9,709 bases of DNA, taken from Ruminococcaceae bacterium UBA6855 (GTDB taxonomy: Bacteria > Bacillota > Clostridia > Oscillospirales > Acutalibacteraceae). The notes below the pieces were generated by a model that was not told the DNA's origin, did not search any database, and saw only the letters and a program-made list of their open reading frames with translations. Position numbers and translations under genes: made by a program. Numbering within the stretch: the stretch's first letter is position 1; every line of letters starts with the position of its first letter. The stretch is taken from contig DKDF01000018.1 of NCBI GenBank assembly GCA_002451755.1, forward strand, positions 1-9,709, given 5' to 3'. Positions 1 through 5,584 of this stretch are shown here, piece after piece.

Positions 1-2
1 GC

Positions 3-122
3 TTCGGTGATGTTGCCCGCTCCTCTCCGTTAGCTATCAAACACTGCGGCGCGGCTATGGGAAGCCTGAGTATAAAGACTGACTGTGACGCAAACTTTTC
101 TTTGCTGTGTACTAAGCGATAA
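3..122 (+). CDS. Possible 3' end of an unidentified gene, cut by the left edge
   Basis: One plus-strand frame is open from the window edge for 39 codons and ends at TAA 120-122, while the other two plus frames close within the first 35 bases. The peptide (ending FSLLCTKR) contains three cysteines and resembles nothing I recognise. Its codon use is mixed (TTA, ATA, CGA, TTG) and gives little support for coding. A plus-strand gene ending here would be convergent with prs, and the hairpin at 170-199 could then end both transcripts. The alternative is that the stretch is non-coding RNA: it contains CACTG (43-47) followed by GGGAAG (59-64), and short hairpins GCAAA/TTTGC (90-94/101-105) and AAGCGA/TCGCTT (114-119/138-143). 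A 39-codon open stretch can easily arise by chance, so confidence is low. Confidence 0.22.
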   Translation, partial: FGDVARSSPLAIKHCGAAMGSLSIKTDCDANFSLLCTKR

Positions 123-169
123 ACAAATTCAATTTTCTCGCTTCTTTCAATAACGACACGCAATATAAA

Positions 170-199
170 AAGTCCCGACAGCTATTACTGCCGGGACTT
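170..199 (-). terminator. Intrinsic terminator of prs, possibly bidirectional
   Basis: Perfect 8-bp arms AAGTCCCG (170-177) and CGGGACTT (192-199) enclose a second 3-bp helix, CAG (179-181) with CTG (188-190), separated by one A/C mismatch. On the minus strand the stem begins 17 bases after the prs stop codon and its 3' arm runs into a T tract (TTTTT then ATATTG). On the plus strand it is followed by TTCTTTTG, so it could also stop a convergent transcript from the left, though less strongly. Confidence 0.85.
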
Positions 200-216
200 C
201 TTTTGTATTATGCTTT

Positions 217-1413
217 TTACTTTACTTCTTCTGCGGTGCGGAAGCCCTTCTTGACGAGGAGGTTGTTTATCCTGTCCTTCGGGTCGAGAAGCTTGCTGAC
301 CGAGGTGTCGTGGTTCAAAGTGTCGATAACATAGGAGATGTACTTCGACAGATCAACCTCGACATACCACTCGCGCTGCTTGAGCTCGGGGGTTCTGTAG
401 ATGAGGTTGGTGGTGAACACCTTGTTGATAAGGCCGTTTTCATATGCCTTGTCGAAAACCTCAAGTCCGTTGCAGAACAGGCCGAAGCAGGTGCAGACGA
501 AGATTCTTCTTGCCTTGAGCTCCTTGAGCTTCGTTGCAACCTCGATCATCGACTCGCCGGAGGAAATCATGTCGTCAACAATAATGACATCCTTGCCCTC
601 AACATTGTCGCCGAGGAACTCGTGGGCGATTATCGGGTTTCTGCCGTCAACAACGACCGAGTAGTCGCGTCTCTTGTAGAACATACCGAGGTCAACGCCG
701 AGGACGGTCGAATAATAGATGCAGCGACCCATGCCGCCCTCATCGGGGGAAATTATCATCAGATGATCGTTGTCGATCTTGAGATCGGGAACATTCTTGA
801 CAAGTGCCTTTATCATCTGGTAAGCGGGCTGAATGTTTTCAAAGCCGTGGTTCGGGATAGCGTTCTGAACTCGTGCGTCGTGCGCGTCAAAGGTGATGAG
901 GTTGTCCACTCCGAGAGCGCTCAGCTCCTGAAGAGCCATGGCGCAGTCAAGGGATTCTCTGCTTGAACGCTTGTGCTGTCTTCCTTCGTAGAGCATGGGC
1001 ATGATGACGGTGATGCGTCTTGCCTTGCCGCCGATTGCGCTGATGGCGCGCTTGAGGTTTGCGTAGTGATCGTCGGGGCTCATCATATTGTCCTTGCCGT
1101 ACATCTTGTAGGTCAGACCGTAGTTGAACATATCGCAGACGATGAAGATATCGTAGCCGCGAACGGACTGCTGGATGTGGCACTTCGATTCGCCCGAGCC
1201 GAAACGCGGGAATACCGCCTTGATGAGGTAGGAGTCACGCTGATAGCCCGAAAACGCGATGGTTGTTTTGTGCTCGCTCTCGCGGATCTCACGCCATGTT
1301 TTGAGATAGGCGTCGATCTTTGCGGCAAGCTCCTCACAGCCGGGCAGTGCGATGAGCGCAAGCGGTCCTACCGGAATAGTTGAAAAATCCGGTGCAGTTA
1401 AAGCTTCTGACAT
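217..1413 (-). CDS. prs: Ribose-phosphate pyrophosphokinase (PRPP synthetase), long clostridial form
   Basis: Makes 5-phosphoribosyl 1-diphosphate from ribose 5-phosphate and ATP, the cytosolic precursor for purines, pyrimidines, NAD, histidine and tryptophan. The 398 residues carry the family landmarks: the flexible catalytic loop YEGRQHKRSSRES (142-154), FDAHDARVQ (175-183) at the place of the usual divalent-metal/ATP site, SPDEGG (222-227), and the PRPP-binding loop at 275-288 containing VDDMISSGES. That loop departs from the classic DDxxxTGGT pattern of the roughly 315-residue enzymes. The protein is also about 80 residues longer, with extra N-terminal sequence and a C-terminal tail rich in Lys and Asp. 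I recall this long variant as widespread in Clostridia, so the role is probably conserved, but the kinetics and allostery may differ. The start is supported by GGAGGG (1421-1426) seven bases upstream. It is monocistronic by context, with its own promoter at 1466-1494 and a terminator just after the stop. Confidence 0.93.
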   Translation of the reverse strand: MSEALTAPDFSTIPVGPLALIALPGCEELAAKIDAYLKTWREIRESEHKTTIAFSGYQRDSYLIKAVFPRFGSGESKCHIQQSVRGYDIFIVCDMFNYGLTYKMYGKDNMMSPDDHYANLKRAISAIGGKARRITVIMPMLYEGRQHKRSSRESLDCAMALQELSALGVDNLITFDAHDARVQNAIPNHGFENIQPAYQMIKALVKNVPDLKIDNDHLMIISPDEGGMGRCIYYSTVLGVDLGMFYKRRDYSVVVDGRNPIIAHEFLGDNVEGKDVIIVDDMISSGESMIEVATKLKELKARRIFVCTCFGLFCNGLEVFDKAYENGLINKVFTTNLIYRTPELKQREWYVEVDLSKYISYVIDTLNHDTSVSKLLDPKDRINNLLVKKGFRTAEEVK

Positions 1414-1465
1414 AATAATTCCCTCCGCAGATTAAATTGTCTTTTTTACCTTCATCTAACATTAT

Positions 1466-1494
1466 ATAATAAAAAACGCCCGATTGATAGTCAA
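1466..1494 (-). promoter_or_regulatory. Sigma-A-type promoter of prs, overlapping the mscS terminator
   Basis: On the minus strand TTGACT (1489-1494) is followed after exactly 17 bases by TATTAT (1466-1471), a good match to TTGACA-17-TATAAT. Transcription would begin near 1459, leaving a leader of about 45 bases before the prs start. The spacer contains GGGCGTTTTTT, which is also the 3' arm and T tract of the mscS terminator. Confidence 0.6.
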
Positions 1495-1542
1495 AAAGAA
1501 CTTTTTCGAAAAAAATCTGCCGCAGACAAATGGGCGTTTTTT
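1471..1542 (-). terminator. Terminator of mscS with a long, internally structured loop
   Basis: AAAAAACGCCC (1471-1481) and GGGCGTTTTTT (1532-1542) are perfect 11-base complements. Read on the minus strand, the stem starts 23 bases after the mscS stop codon and ends in GGGCGTTTTTT, as an intrinsic terminator should. The 50-base loop is unusually long but can fold further: AAAAAG/CTTTTT (1493-1498/1501-1506) and TCTG/CAGA (1516-1519/1523-1526) would shorten it to a branched structure. Confidence 0.6.
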
Positions 1543-1565
1543 GTTAATTATGACAATTTTAAAAC

Positions 1566-2387
1566 TTATGAGTTGGACACATGGACATCGAGCTGGTTGA
1601 ACGGGATGTTGATTCCGTTTTCGTCGAAGGCTGTTTTGACATCCTCCTGCAATTTGTAATAGGCGGTCAGATAATCGGAAGATGAGCACCACGCCATGAG
1701 CAGAAGGTCGATGCTGCTCGCCGACTGCTGTTTGACGACAACTTCCGGCTCGGGATTTTTATAGACAAGCTCGTTCTTGAGCGCCTGCGCTCGGAGCACC
1801 TGCTTTGCGAGGGCTATGTCGTCGGAGTAGGAGACGGAGAAGGTCATGTCGAGCCTGCGGCGTCCTTCGGCATTGTAGTTGATGATGTTGTTGCTCGTGA
1901 TGTGCGAGTTCGGGACTATAACGCGCTTGTTGTCAATGGTCGTGAACACTGTGTACATCAGCTTTATCTCGTGAACCCGTCCGCTTATGTTCTCAAGCTC
2001 GACGAAGTCGCCGCTTTTAAAGGGCTTGTTGACGAGTATCTGTATGCCGCTGGCAAACTGAGCGATGCTGTTTTGCAGACCCATGCCGGCGGTCAGTCCC
2101 GCCGCGCCGAGGGCGGCGATAAATGAGTTGAGGTTGAAGCCGAGAGTCGAGAGTGCGGAGAGTATGACCGCGAATCTCAGCAGCCAGACTACGATGCTGC
2201 GCAGAAACGAATGAATAGATGCGTCAACGCCCTTTCGCGTCAGACCTTTTATCAGCAGTTTTCCGATAAGCGAGCTGACCCAGAAGCCGAGCGCGATTAT
2301 TATCACAGCCCCGGCGAGCTTCGGCAGCGCGTCGACGAGCTTCGATATAAATGTTTCGAGATCAAATGCCGAGAGTTTTTCAGTCAT
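1566..2387 (-). CDS. mscS: Small-conductance mechanosensitive channel, MscS family
   Basis: Inner-membrane channel that opens under membrane tension and releases solutes on hypo-osmotic shock. Its 273 residues match the three-helix MscS architecture: TM1 about 23-46, TM2 about 63-83, and the pore helix TM3 about 88-118 with the Gly/Ala-rich GAAGLTAGMGLQ (94-105). The beta domain follows with KPFKSGDFVE (121-130), VPNSHI (158-163) and NIINY (167-171), and then the C-terminal alpha/beta domain ending PFNQLDVHV (262-270). Aligned to E. coli MscS, gate residue Leu105 is kept (Leu98), Leu109 is Met102, and the Gly113 hinge is Asn106. The start has GGAGG (2396-2400) eight bases upstream. The gene is divergent from the ATPase operon and separated from prs by a terminator, so it is probably transcribed alone from the promoter at 2417-2445. 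Confidence 0.93.
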   Translation of the reverse strand: MTEKLSAFDLETFISKLVDALPKLAGAVIIIALGFWVSSLIGKLLIKGLTRKGVDASIHSFLRSIVVWLLRFAVILSALSTLGFNLNSFIAALGAAGLTAGMGLQNSIAQFASGIQILVNKPFKSGDFVELENISGRVHEIKLMYTVFTTIDNKRVIVPNSHITSNNIINYNAEGRRRLDMTFSVSYSDDIALAKQVLRAQALKNELVYKNPEPEVVVKQQSASSIDLLLMAWCSSSDYLTAYYKLQEDVKTAFDENGINIPFNQLDVHVSNS

Positions 2388-2416
2388 ATCCTTTTCCTCC
2401 GTTTTGGGTATGCCTC

Positions 2417-2445
2417 ATTATACCAAATGCGCCCCGAGTTTACAA
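2417..2445 (-). promoter_or_regulatory. Sigma-A-type promoter of mscS with extended -10
   Basis: On the minus strand TTGTAA (2440-2445), a 17-base spacer, and a perfect TATAAT (2417-2422) preceded by TGG, an extended -10 element. Transcription would start near 2410, about 22 bases before the mscS start codon, with the Shine-Dalgarno site inside this short leader. Confidence 0.7.
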
Positions 2446-2476
2446 CCTTTTGGACAAATGCGCCCGAATGTGCAAC
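2424..2476. repeat. Imperfect 22-23 bp direct repeat over the mscS promoter
   Basis: Copy one (2424-2446) and copy two (2455-2476) both begin CAAATGCGCCC and end CAAC, with the pattern CAAATGCGCCC(C)GA-T-T-CAAC. They differ at a few positions and by one inserted C, and start 31 bases apart, about three helical turns. Copy one covers the -35 box and spacer of the mscS promoter. A shorter third echo, CGAATGC, begins at 2491. Direct repeats in register at a promoter suggest an operator, but no factor is identified. Confidence 0.45.
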
Positions 2477-2503
2477 TTTGCGACAGCGGACGAATGCTGG
2501 GTA

Positions 2504-2532
2504 TTTAATCGCGCTTAGCAGTGTGATAAAAT
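2504..2532 (+). promoter_or_regulatory. Candidate distal promoter of the V-ATPase operon
   Basis: TTTAAT (2504-2509), 17 bases, then TAAAAT (2527-2532) preceded by TGA (extended -10). The -35 match is poor. The -10 area GTGATAAAATAAC (2523-2535) recurs almost exactly at 2622-2634, at the second candidate. A transcript from here would have a leader of about 155 bases. Confidence 0.3.
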
Positions 2533-2602
2533 AACCGGTAAGATGCGGACATATAGATATAGGCATTATAGATAAAAAAATATTTATTTGTGCTTTCTGT
2601 TC

Positions 2603-2631
2603 ATTTTTCGGTCATAATTTTGTGGTAAAAT
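2603..2631 (+). promoter_or_regulatory. Candidate proximal promoter of the V-ATPase operon
   Basis: TAAAAT (2626-2631) preceded by TGG gives an extended -10. The expected -35 position (2603-2608) reads ATTTTT, a weak match, but the region upstream (2570-2610) is very AT-rich and could act as an UP-like element. Transcription would start near 2638, about 55 bases before ntpF. An operon of this size must have a promoter in 2388-2693, and this is the better placed of two candidates. Confidence 0.4.
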
Positions 2632-2642
2632 AACAGAAAATG

Positions 2643-2674
2643 CGGCGGAAAAATATTTTTATATATGTTCGCCG
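2643..2674 (+). other. Possible leader hairpin before ntpF
   Basis: CGGCG (2643-2647) can pair with CGCCG (2670-2674), enclosing the AT palindrome AAAAATATTTTT (2649-2660). The structure ends three bases before the ntpF Shine-Dalgarno AAAGGAG (2678-2684), so it could protect the 5' end of the message or modulate initiation. There is no T tract after it, so it is not a terminator. Confidence 0.3.
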
Positions 2675-2693
2675 ATGAAAGGAGCGTGTTTCT

Positions 2694-3002
2694 ATGGCGT
2701 CCGAAATGCTTTCAAAGGTGCTCGATGCCGAAAATTCGGACAAAGAGGCGCAGAAAGCGGCGCACGAACAGGCGCAGAAAACCGTCGACGCGGCGGTCGA
2801 AGCGGGCGAGGGTGCAGTTGCAAGAAAGAAGGCTGAGGCCGCAAAGAAAGCGGAAGAAATCATCGCGGGCGCGCGCGAACAGGCGCGTGCAAACGAGGAG
2901 AAAGCCGAAAAGGCGGCAGGGGAGCGCAAGCGCGAAGTGCTTGCGGCTGCCGAAGCGCACAGAGCCGAGGCAATCAGAGCGGTTATGGAGACGGTGATCT
3001 GA
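2694..3002 (+). CDS. ntpF: V-type ATPase peripheral-stalk subunit (G/H-like, NtpF/AhaH)
   Basis: Coiled-coil partner of NtpE in the peripheral stalks that hold the catalytic head against rotor torque; cytosolic face of the membrane. The 102 residues are almost wholly Ala, Glu, Lys, Gln and Arg with no predicted membrane segment, as expected for one long helix (about 12-95). Length and composition fit the archaeal AhaH / E. hirae NtpF group. Such sequences diverge quickly, so the assignment rests mainly on being first in an F-I-K-E-C-G-A-B operon. The start ATG has AAAGGAG (2678-2684) nine bases upstream. The stop overlaps a further ATG (TGATG, 3000-3004) that opens an 18-codon frame running into the start of ntpI. 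Databases may label the product subunit G or H. Confidence 0.85.
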   Translation: MASEMLSKVLDAENSDKEAQKAAHEQAQKTVDAAVEAGEGAVARKKAEAAKKAEEIIAGAREQARANEEKAEKAAGERKREVLAAAEAHRAEAIRAVMETVI

Positions 3003-3044
3003 TGGAACGGCTCAGAAATTACAGAAAAGTCAGGAGGTGTCAGG

Positions 3045-5045
3045 TTGGCAAAGCTTAAAATGAAGTGCATCGAGCTGCTCGCTCCGCTTGAGCAGAGCAA
3101 GGAGATAATCGACTGCCTTCAGCGTATGGGTACTGTCGAGCTGACCGACTGCGAAGAGAGCGAATCGCTCTGCAAGCTGTCAACGGGAGTCACCGTTTCG
3201 ACATTTGAACGGTACCTCGCGGCGGCGGAGAGCGCGCAGAAAACGCTCGACAAATATGCTCCGCAGAAAAAAGGATTGATGCAGAGCCTCATGTCGTCGT
3301 TCGGCGGCAGAAAGGAGCTCGAGGTTTCGGAGTATCTTAAAAAAGCCGATGAGGCGGATGAAATACTCCGCGAGTGCTACAGGATAAACTCGCTCGAAGC
3401 GGATATGCGCGAATATGCGGCGGACAATGTCCGATGCCGCACCGCGATGGACGCGCTCGAGCCGTGGCTGAGCCTCGATATCCCGATGAAATGCAAGAGC
3501 ACGGATTCGTCTGCGGTGTTTATCGGCTCGTTTCCGGTGCAGTATGACGCGCAGTCGCTGCTCGAAGCGATAGCGGCGGCAGCGCCGGAGATAAACGAAG
3601 TCGATGCGCAGATAATCTCGGCGAACAGCGAGCGCACTTGCGCCGTTGTTATGTGCCACAGGGAGTGCGAAAAAGAGATATTCGAAGCGCTGAGAACGCT
3701 CAATTTCGCTTATCCGTCCGATCCGACGAAGCATCCGCCGCGCGTGAGATATGAGCGGCTTCAAAAGCAGATCGAGCAGAACGACAAGGATTCCGAAACG
3801 GCGCGAGCCGAAATAGTGAAGCTTGCGGGCTGCTACGATGACATCAGCTTCGTCATTGATTATTTCACGATAAAGAAAGAAAAATACGCGGCTCTTGAGC
3901 GCATAGCCATGACGAACCGCATCTTCGTCCTCACGGGATATATCCCGGAGAAGCGGGCTGCAAAAGTCATTGACGCGCTCGAAAAGAAATACACGGTCGC
4001 TATTGAAATTACCGACCCGGACGCAGATGCCGATGTGCCGGTGCTGCTCGAAAACAACGCCTTTGTCGCGCCGGTCGAGCCGATAACAGAAATGTATTCG
4101 ATGCCAAACCGCGACGATGTCGACCCGAACCCCGTTATGGCGTTCTTCTACTATGTCTTCTTCGGCATCATGCTCTCGGATGCGGGCTACGGCGTGATAA
4201 TGGTCATCGCCATGCTCATAGCCAAGGCTAAGCTCAAGCTCGAGCCCAGGATGAAAAAGACGGTCAATATGTTCCTCTATTGCGGAATCTCGACCGTGTT
4301 CTGGGGCACGATGTTCGGCAGCTGGTTCGGTGACGCGCCGCAGGTCATAGCGCGCGAGTTCTTCGGCAAGGAGATAGCGTCGACGGCGGTCTGGTTTGAA
4401 CCGGTCAACGACCCGATGAAGCTGCTGCTCTATTCGTTCCTGTTCGGCATAATCCACCTGTTCGCAGGTCTTGCGGTCAGGTTCTATATGCTCTGGAAGG
4501 ACGGCAAGAAGCTTGACGCATTCTGCGATGTCGTTCCCGTCTATCTGCTCGTCGCAGGTATCGCACCGCTGGGCGCAGGAATCATAATCGACGTGCCGCA
4601 GACGCTGACGGCAATAGGCAAATATGTTGCCCTTGTCGGCGCGGTGCTGACTGTTCTGACGAGCGGGCGGAGCGCCAAAAATATTATCGGCAAGCTCGGC
4701 GGCGGACTTTACGGGTTGTATAACACGGCGTCCGGATATCTCGGAGATATCCTCTCCTATTCGCGCCTGCTGGCGCTCGGACTTTCGACCGGCGTTATAG
4801 CGACGGTTATTAACCTGCTCGGCACGATGCCCGGCAACAAAGTTGCAAAGCTGATATTATTTATTATAGTATTCCTGCTCGGACATACGGCGAACATCGC
4901 GATAAATCTTATCGGCACATATGTCCACACGAACAGGCTTCAGTATGTTGAATTCTTCTCAAAATTTTATGAGGGCGGAGGACGCTCCTTCACCCCCTTA
5001 AAAGCAGATACAAAACACTTCAGATTCAAGGAGGAAATACAGTAA
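3045..5045 (+). CDS. ntpI: V-type ATPase membrane subunit a/I (NtpI)
   Basis: Stator subunit carrying the two ion half-channels next to the rotor ring. The 666 residues divide into a cytosolic N-terminal arm (about 1-345), which binds the peripheral stalks, and a membrane half with about seven hydrophobic segments (about 364-394, 408-428, 459-481, 496-514, 525-540, 566-592, 601-625). SYSRLLALGLSTG (571-583) holds the essential arginine, Arg574, that releases the ion from the ring carboxylate. The second conserved block includes GHTANIAINLIGTYVH (613-628) and RLQYVEFFSKFYEGGG (631-646). The start is taken as TTG at 3045 because AGGAGG (3032-3037) lies seven bases upstream; the next ATG (3060) would be 22 bases away. 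The stop TAA shares its last A with the ntpK start (TAATG), indicating translational coupling. Confidence 0.95.
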   Translation: MAKLKMKCIELLAPLEQSKEIIDCLQRMGTVELTDCEESESLCKLSTGVTVSTFERYLAAAESAQKTLDKYAPQKKGLMQSLMSSFGGRKELEVSEYLKKADEADEILRECYRINSLEADMREYAADNVRCRTAMDALEPWLSLDIPMKCKSTDSSAVFIGSFPVQYDAQSLLEAIAAAAPEINEVDAQIISANSERTCAVVMCHRECEKEIFEALRTLNFAYPSDPTKHPPRVRYERLQKQIEQNDKDSETARAEIVKLAGCYDDISFVIDYFTIKKEKYAALERIAMTNRIFVLTGYIPEKRAAKVIDALEKKYTVAIEITDPDADADVPVLLENNAFVAPVEPITEMYSMPNRDDVDPNPVMAFFYYVFFGIMLSDAGYGVIMVIAMLIAKAKLKLEPRMKKTVNMFLYCGISTVFWGTMFGSWFGDAPQVIAREFFGKEIASTAVWFEPVNDPMKLLLYSFLFGIIHLFAGLAVRFYMLWKDGKKLDAFCDVVPVYLLVAGIAPLGAGIIIDVPQTLTAIGKYVALVGAVLTVLTSGRSAKNIIGKLGGGLYGLYNTASGYLGDILSYSRLLALGLSTGVIATVINLLGTMPGNKVAKLILFIIVFLLGHTANIAINLIGTYVHTNRLQYVEFFSKFYEGGGRSFTPLKADTKHFRFKEEIQ

Positions 5046-5539
5046 TGTCTATTTTTTCAAGTCTCGGAACATCAATAGCCGTCCTCGGCGCCGCTCTTGC
5101 GGCTATCCTCTCCGGTATGGGCTCCGCAAAGGGAGTTGGCCTTGTCGGTCAGGCGGGAGCGGGCGTTATCACAGAGGATCCCACGAAGTTCGGTAAAGTG
5201 CTTATCCTTCAGATCCTCCCCGGTACCCAGGGACTCTACGGCTTCCTTACAGCGTTCCTTGCGCTCAACAGAATGGGCGTTATCGGCAGCGGCTTCGAGC
5301 CTCTCTCGATAGAAAAAGGTCTCATGATGTTTGCGGCCTGCATGCCAATAGCGATAGTCGGTTATTTCTCCGCAATAGCTCAGGGCAAGACTGCGGCGGC
5401 AGGCGTCAGCATAATAGCCAAGAAGCCCGACCAGAACGGTAAGGCTATAACCATGGCGGCAATGGTCGAGACCTACGCCGTTATCGCCCTGCTTGTCTCT
5501 ATCCTTTCGATCTTCAGCATCAGCGGACTCAATATCTGA
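5045..5539 (+). CDS. ntpK: V-type ATPase rotor-ring subunit c/K (NtpK), predicted Na+-binding
   Basis: Proteolipid that assembles into the membrane rotor ring. Its 164 residues form two fused helical hairpins (four membrane helices, about 9-32, 50-76, 88-112, 135-159), a duplication of an 8-kDa unit. The ion-binding carboxylate is only in the second hairpin: Glu142 in VETYA. All five residues that hold Na+ in E. hirae NtpK (Leu61, Thr64, Gln65, Gln110, Glu139) have counterparts: Leu58, Thr61 and Gln62 in LPGTQG, Gln113 in IAQGK, and Glu142. This predicts Na+ coupling, inferred from the motif and not shown. AAGGAGG (5028-5034) is ten bases before the ATG. Codon choice leans to GGT, CTT and AAG more than in neighbouring genes, fitting a product needed in about ten copies per complex. 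Confidence 0.96.
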   Translation: MSIFSSLGTSIAVLGAALAAILSGMGSAKGVGLVGQAGAGVITEDPTKFGKVLILQILPGTQGLYGFLTAFLALNRMGVIGSGFEPLSIEKGLMMFAACMPIAIVGYFSAIAQGKTAAAGVSIIAKKPDQNGKAITMAAMVETYAVIALLVSILSIFSISGLNI

Positions 5540-5551
5540 TGACCGAAAAAA

Positions 5552-5567
5552 CGGCGCATATGCGCCG
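5552..5567 (+). other. Perfect palindromic hairpin between ntpK and ntpE
   Basis: CGGCGCATATGCGCCG is a perfect 16-base palindrome: six GC pairs closed by an ATAT loop. It lies 12 bases after the ntpK stop and three bases before the ntpE Shine-Dalgarno. No T tract follows (GCGAAAGGG), so it should not terminate transcription. It is more likely a 3' stability element for ntpK mRNA or a brake on ntpE translation. A competing small hairpin, CCG-A6-CGG (5543-5554), shares its left arm. Confidence 0.6.
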
Positions 5568-5584
5568 GCGAAAGGGATGAAACG

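Noticed and set aside
310..966. 218-codon open frame on the plus strand opposite prs
   Set aside because: Antisense to prs; valine-, glutamate- and leucine-rich with no family resemblance. Rejected as a shadow.
2384..2566. 60-codon minus-strand frame overlapping the mscS start
   Set aside because: It spans the mscS promoter and Shine-Dalgarno site, has no clear ribosome site of its own, and resembles nothing.
3180..4457. 425-codon open frame on the minus strand inside ntpI
   Set aside because: It lies wholly opposite a well-supported gene, its translation is arginine- and histidine-rich with no recognisable domain, and no ribosome site fits. It is a by-product of the sense-strand codon bias.
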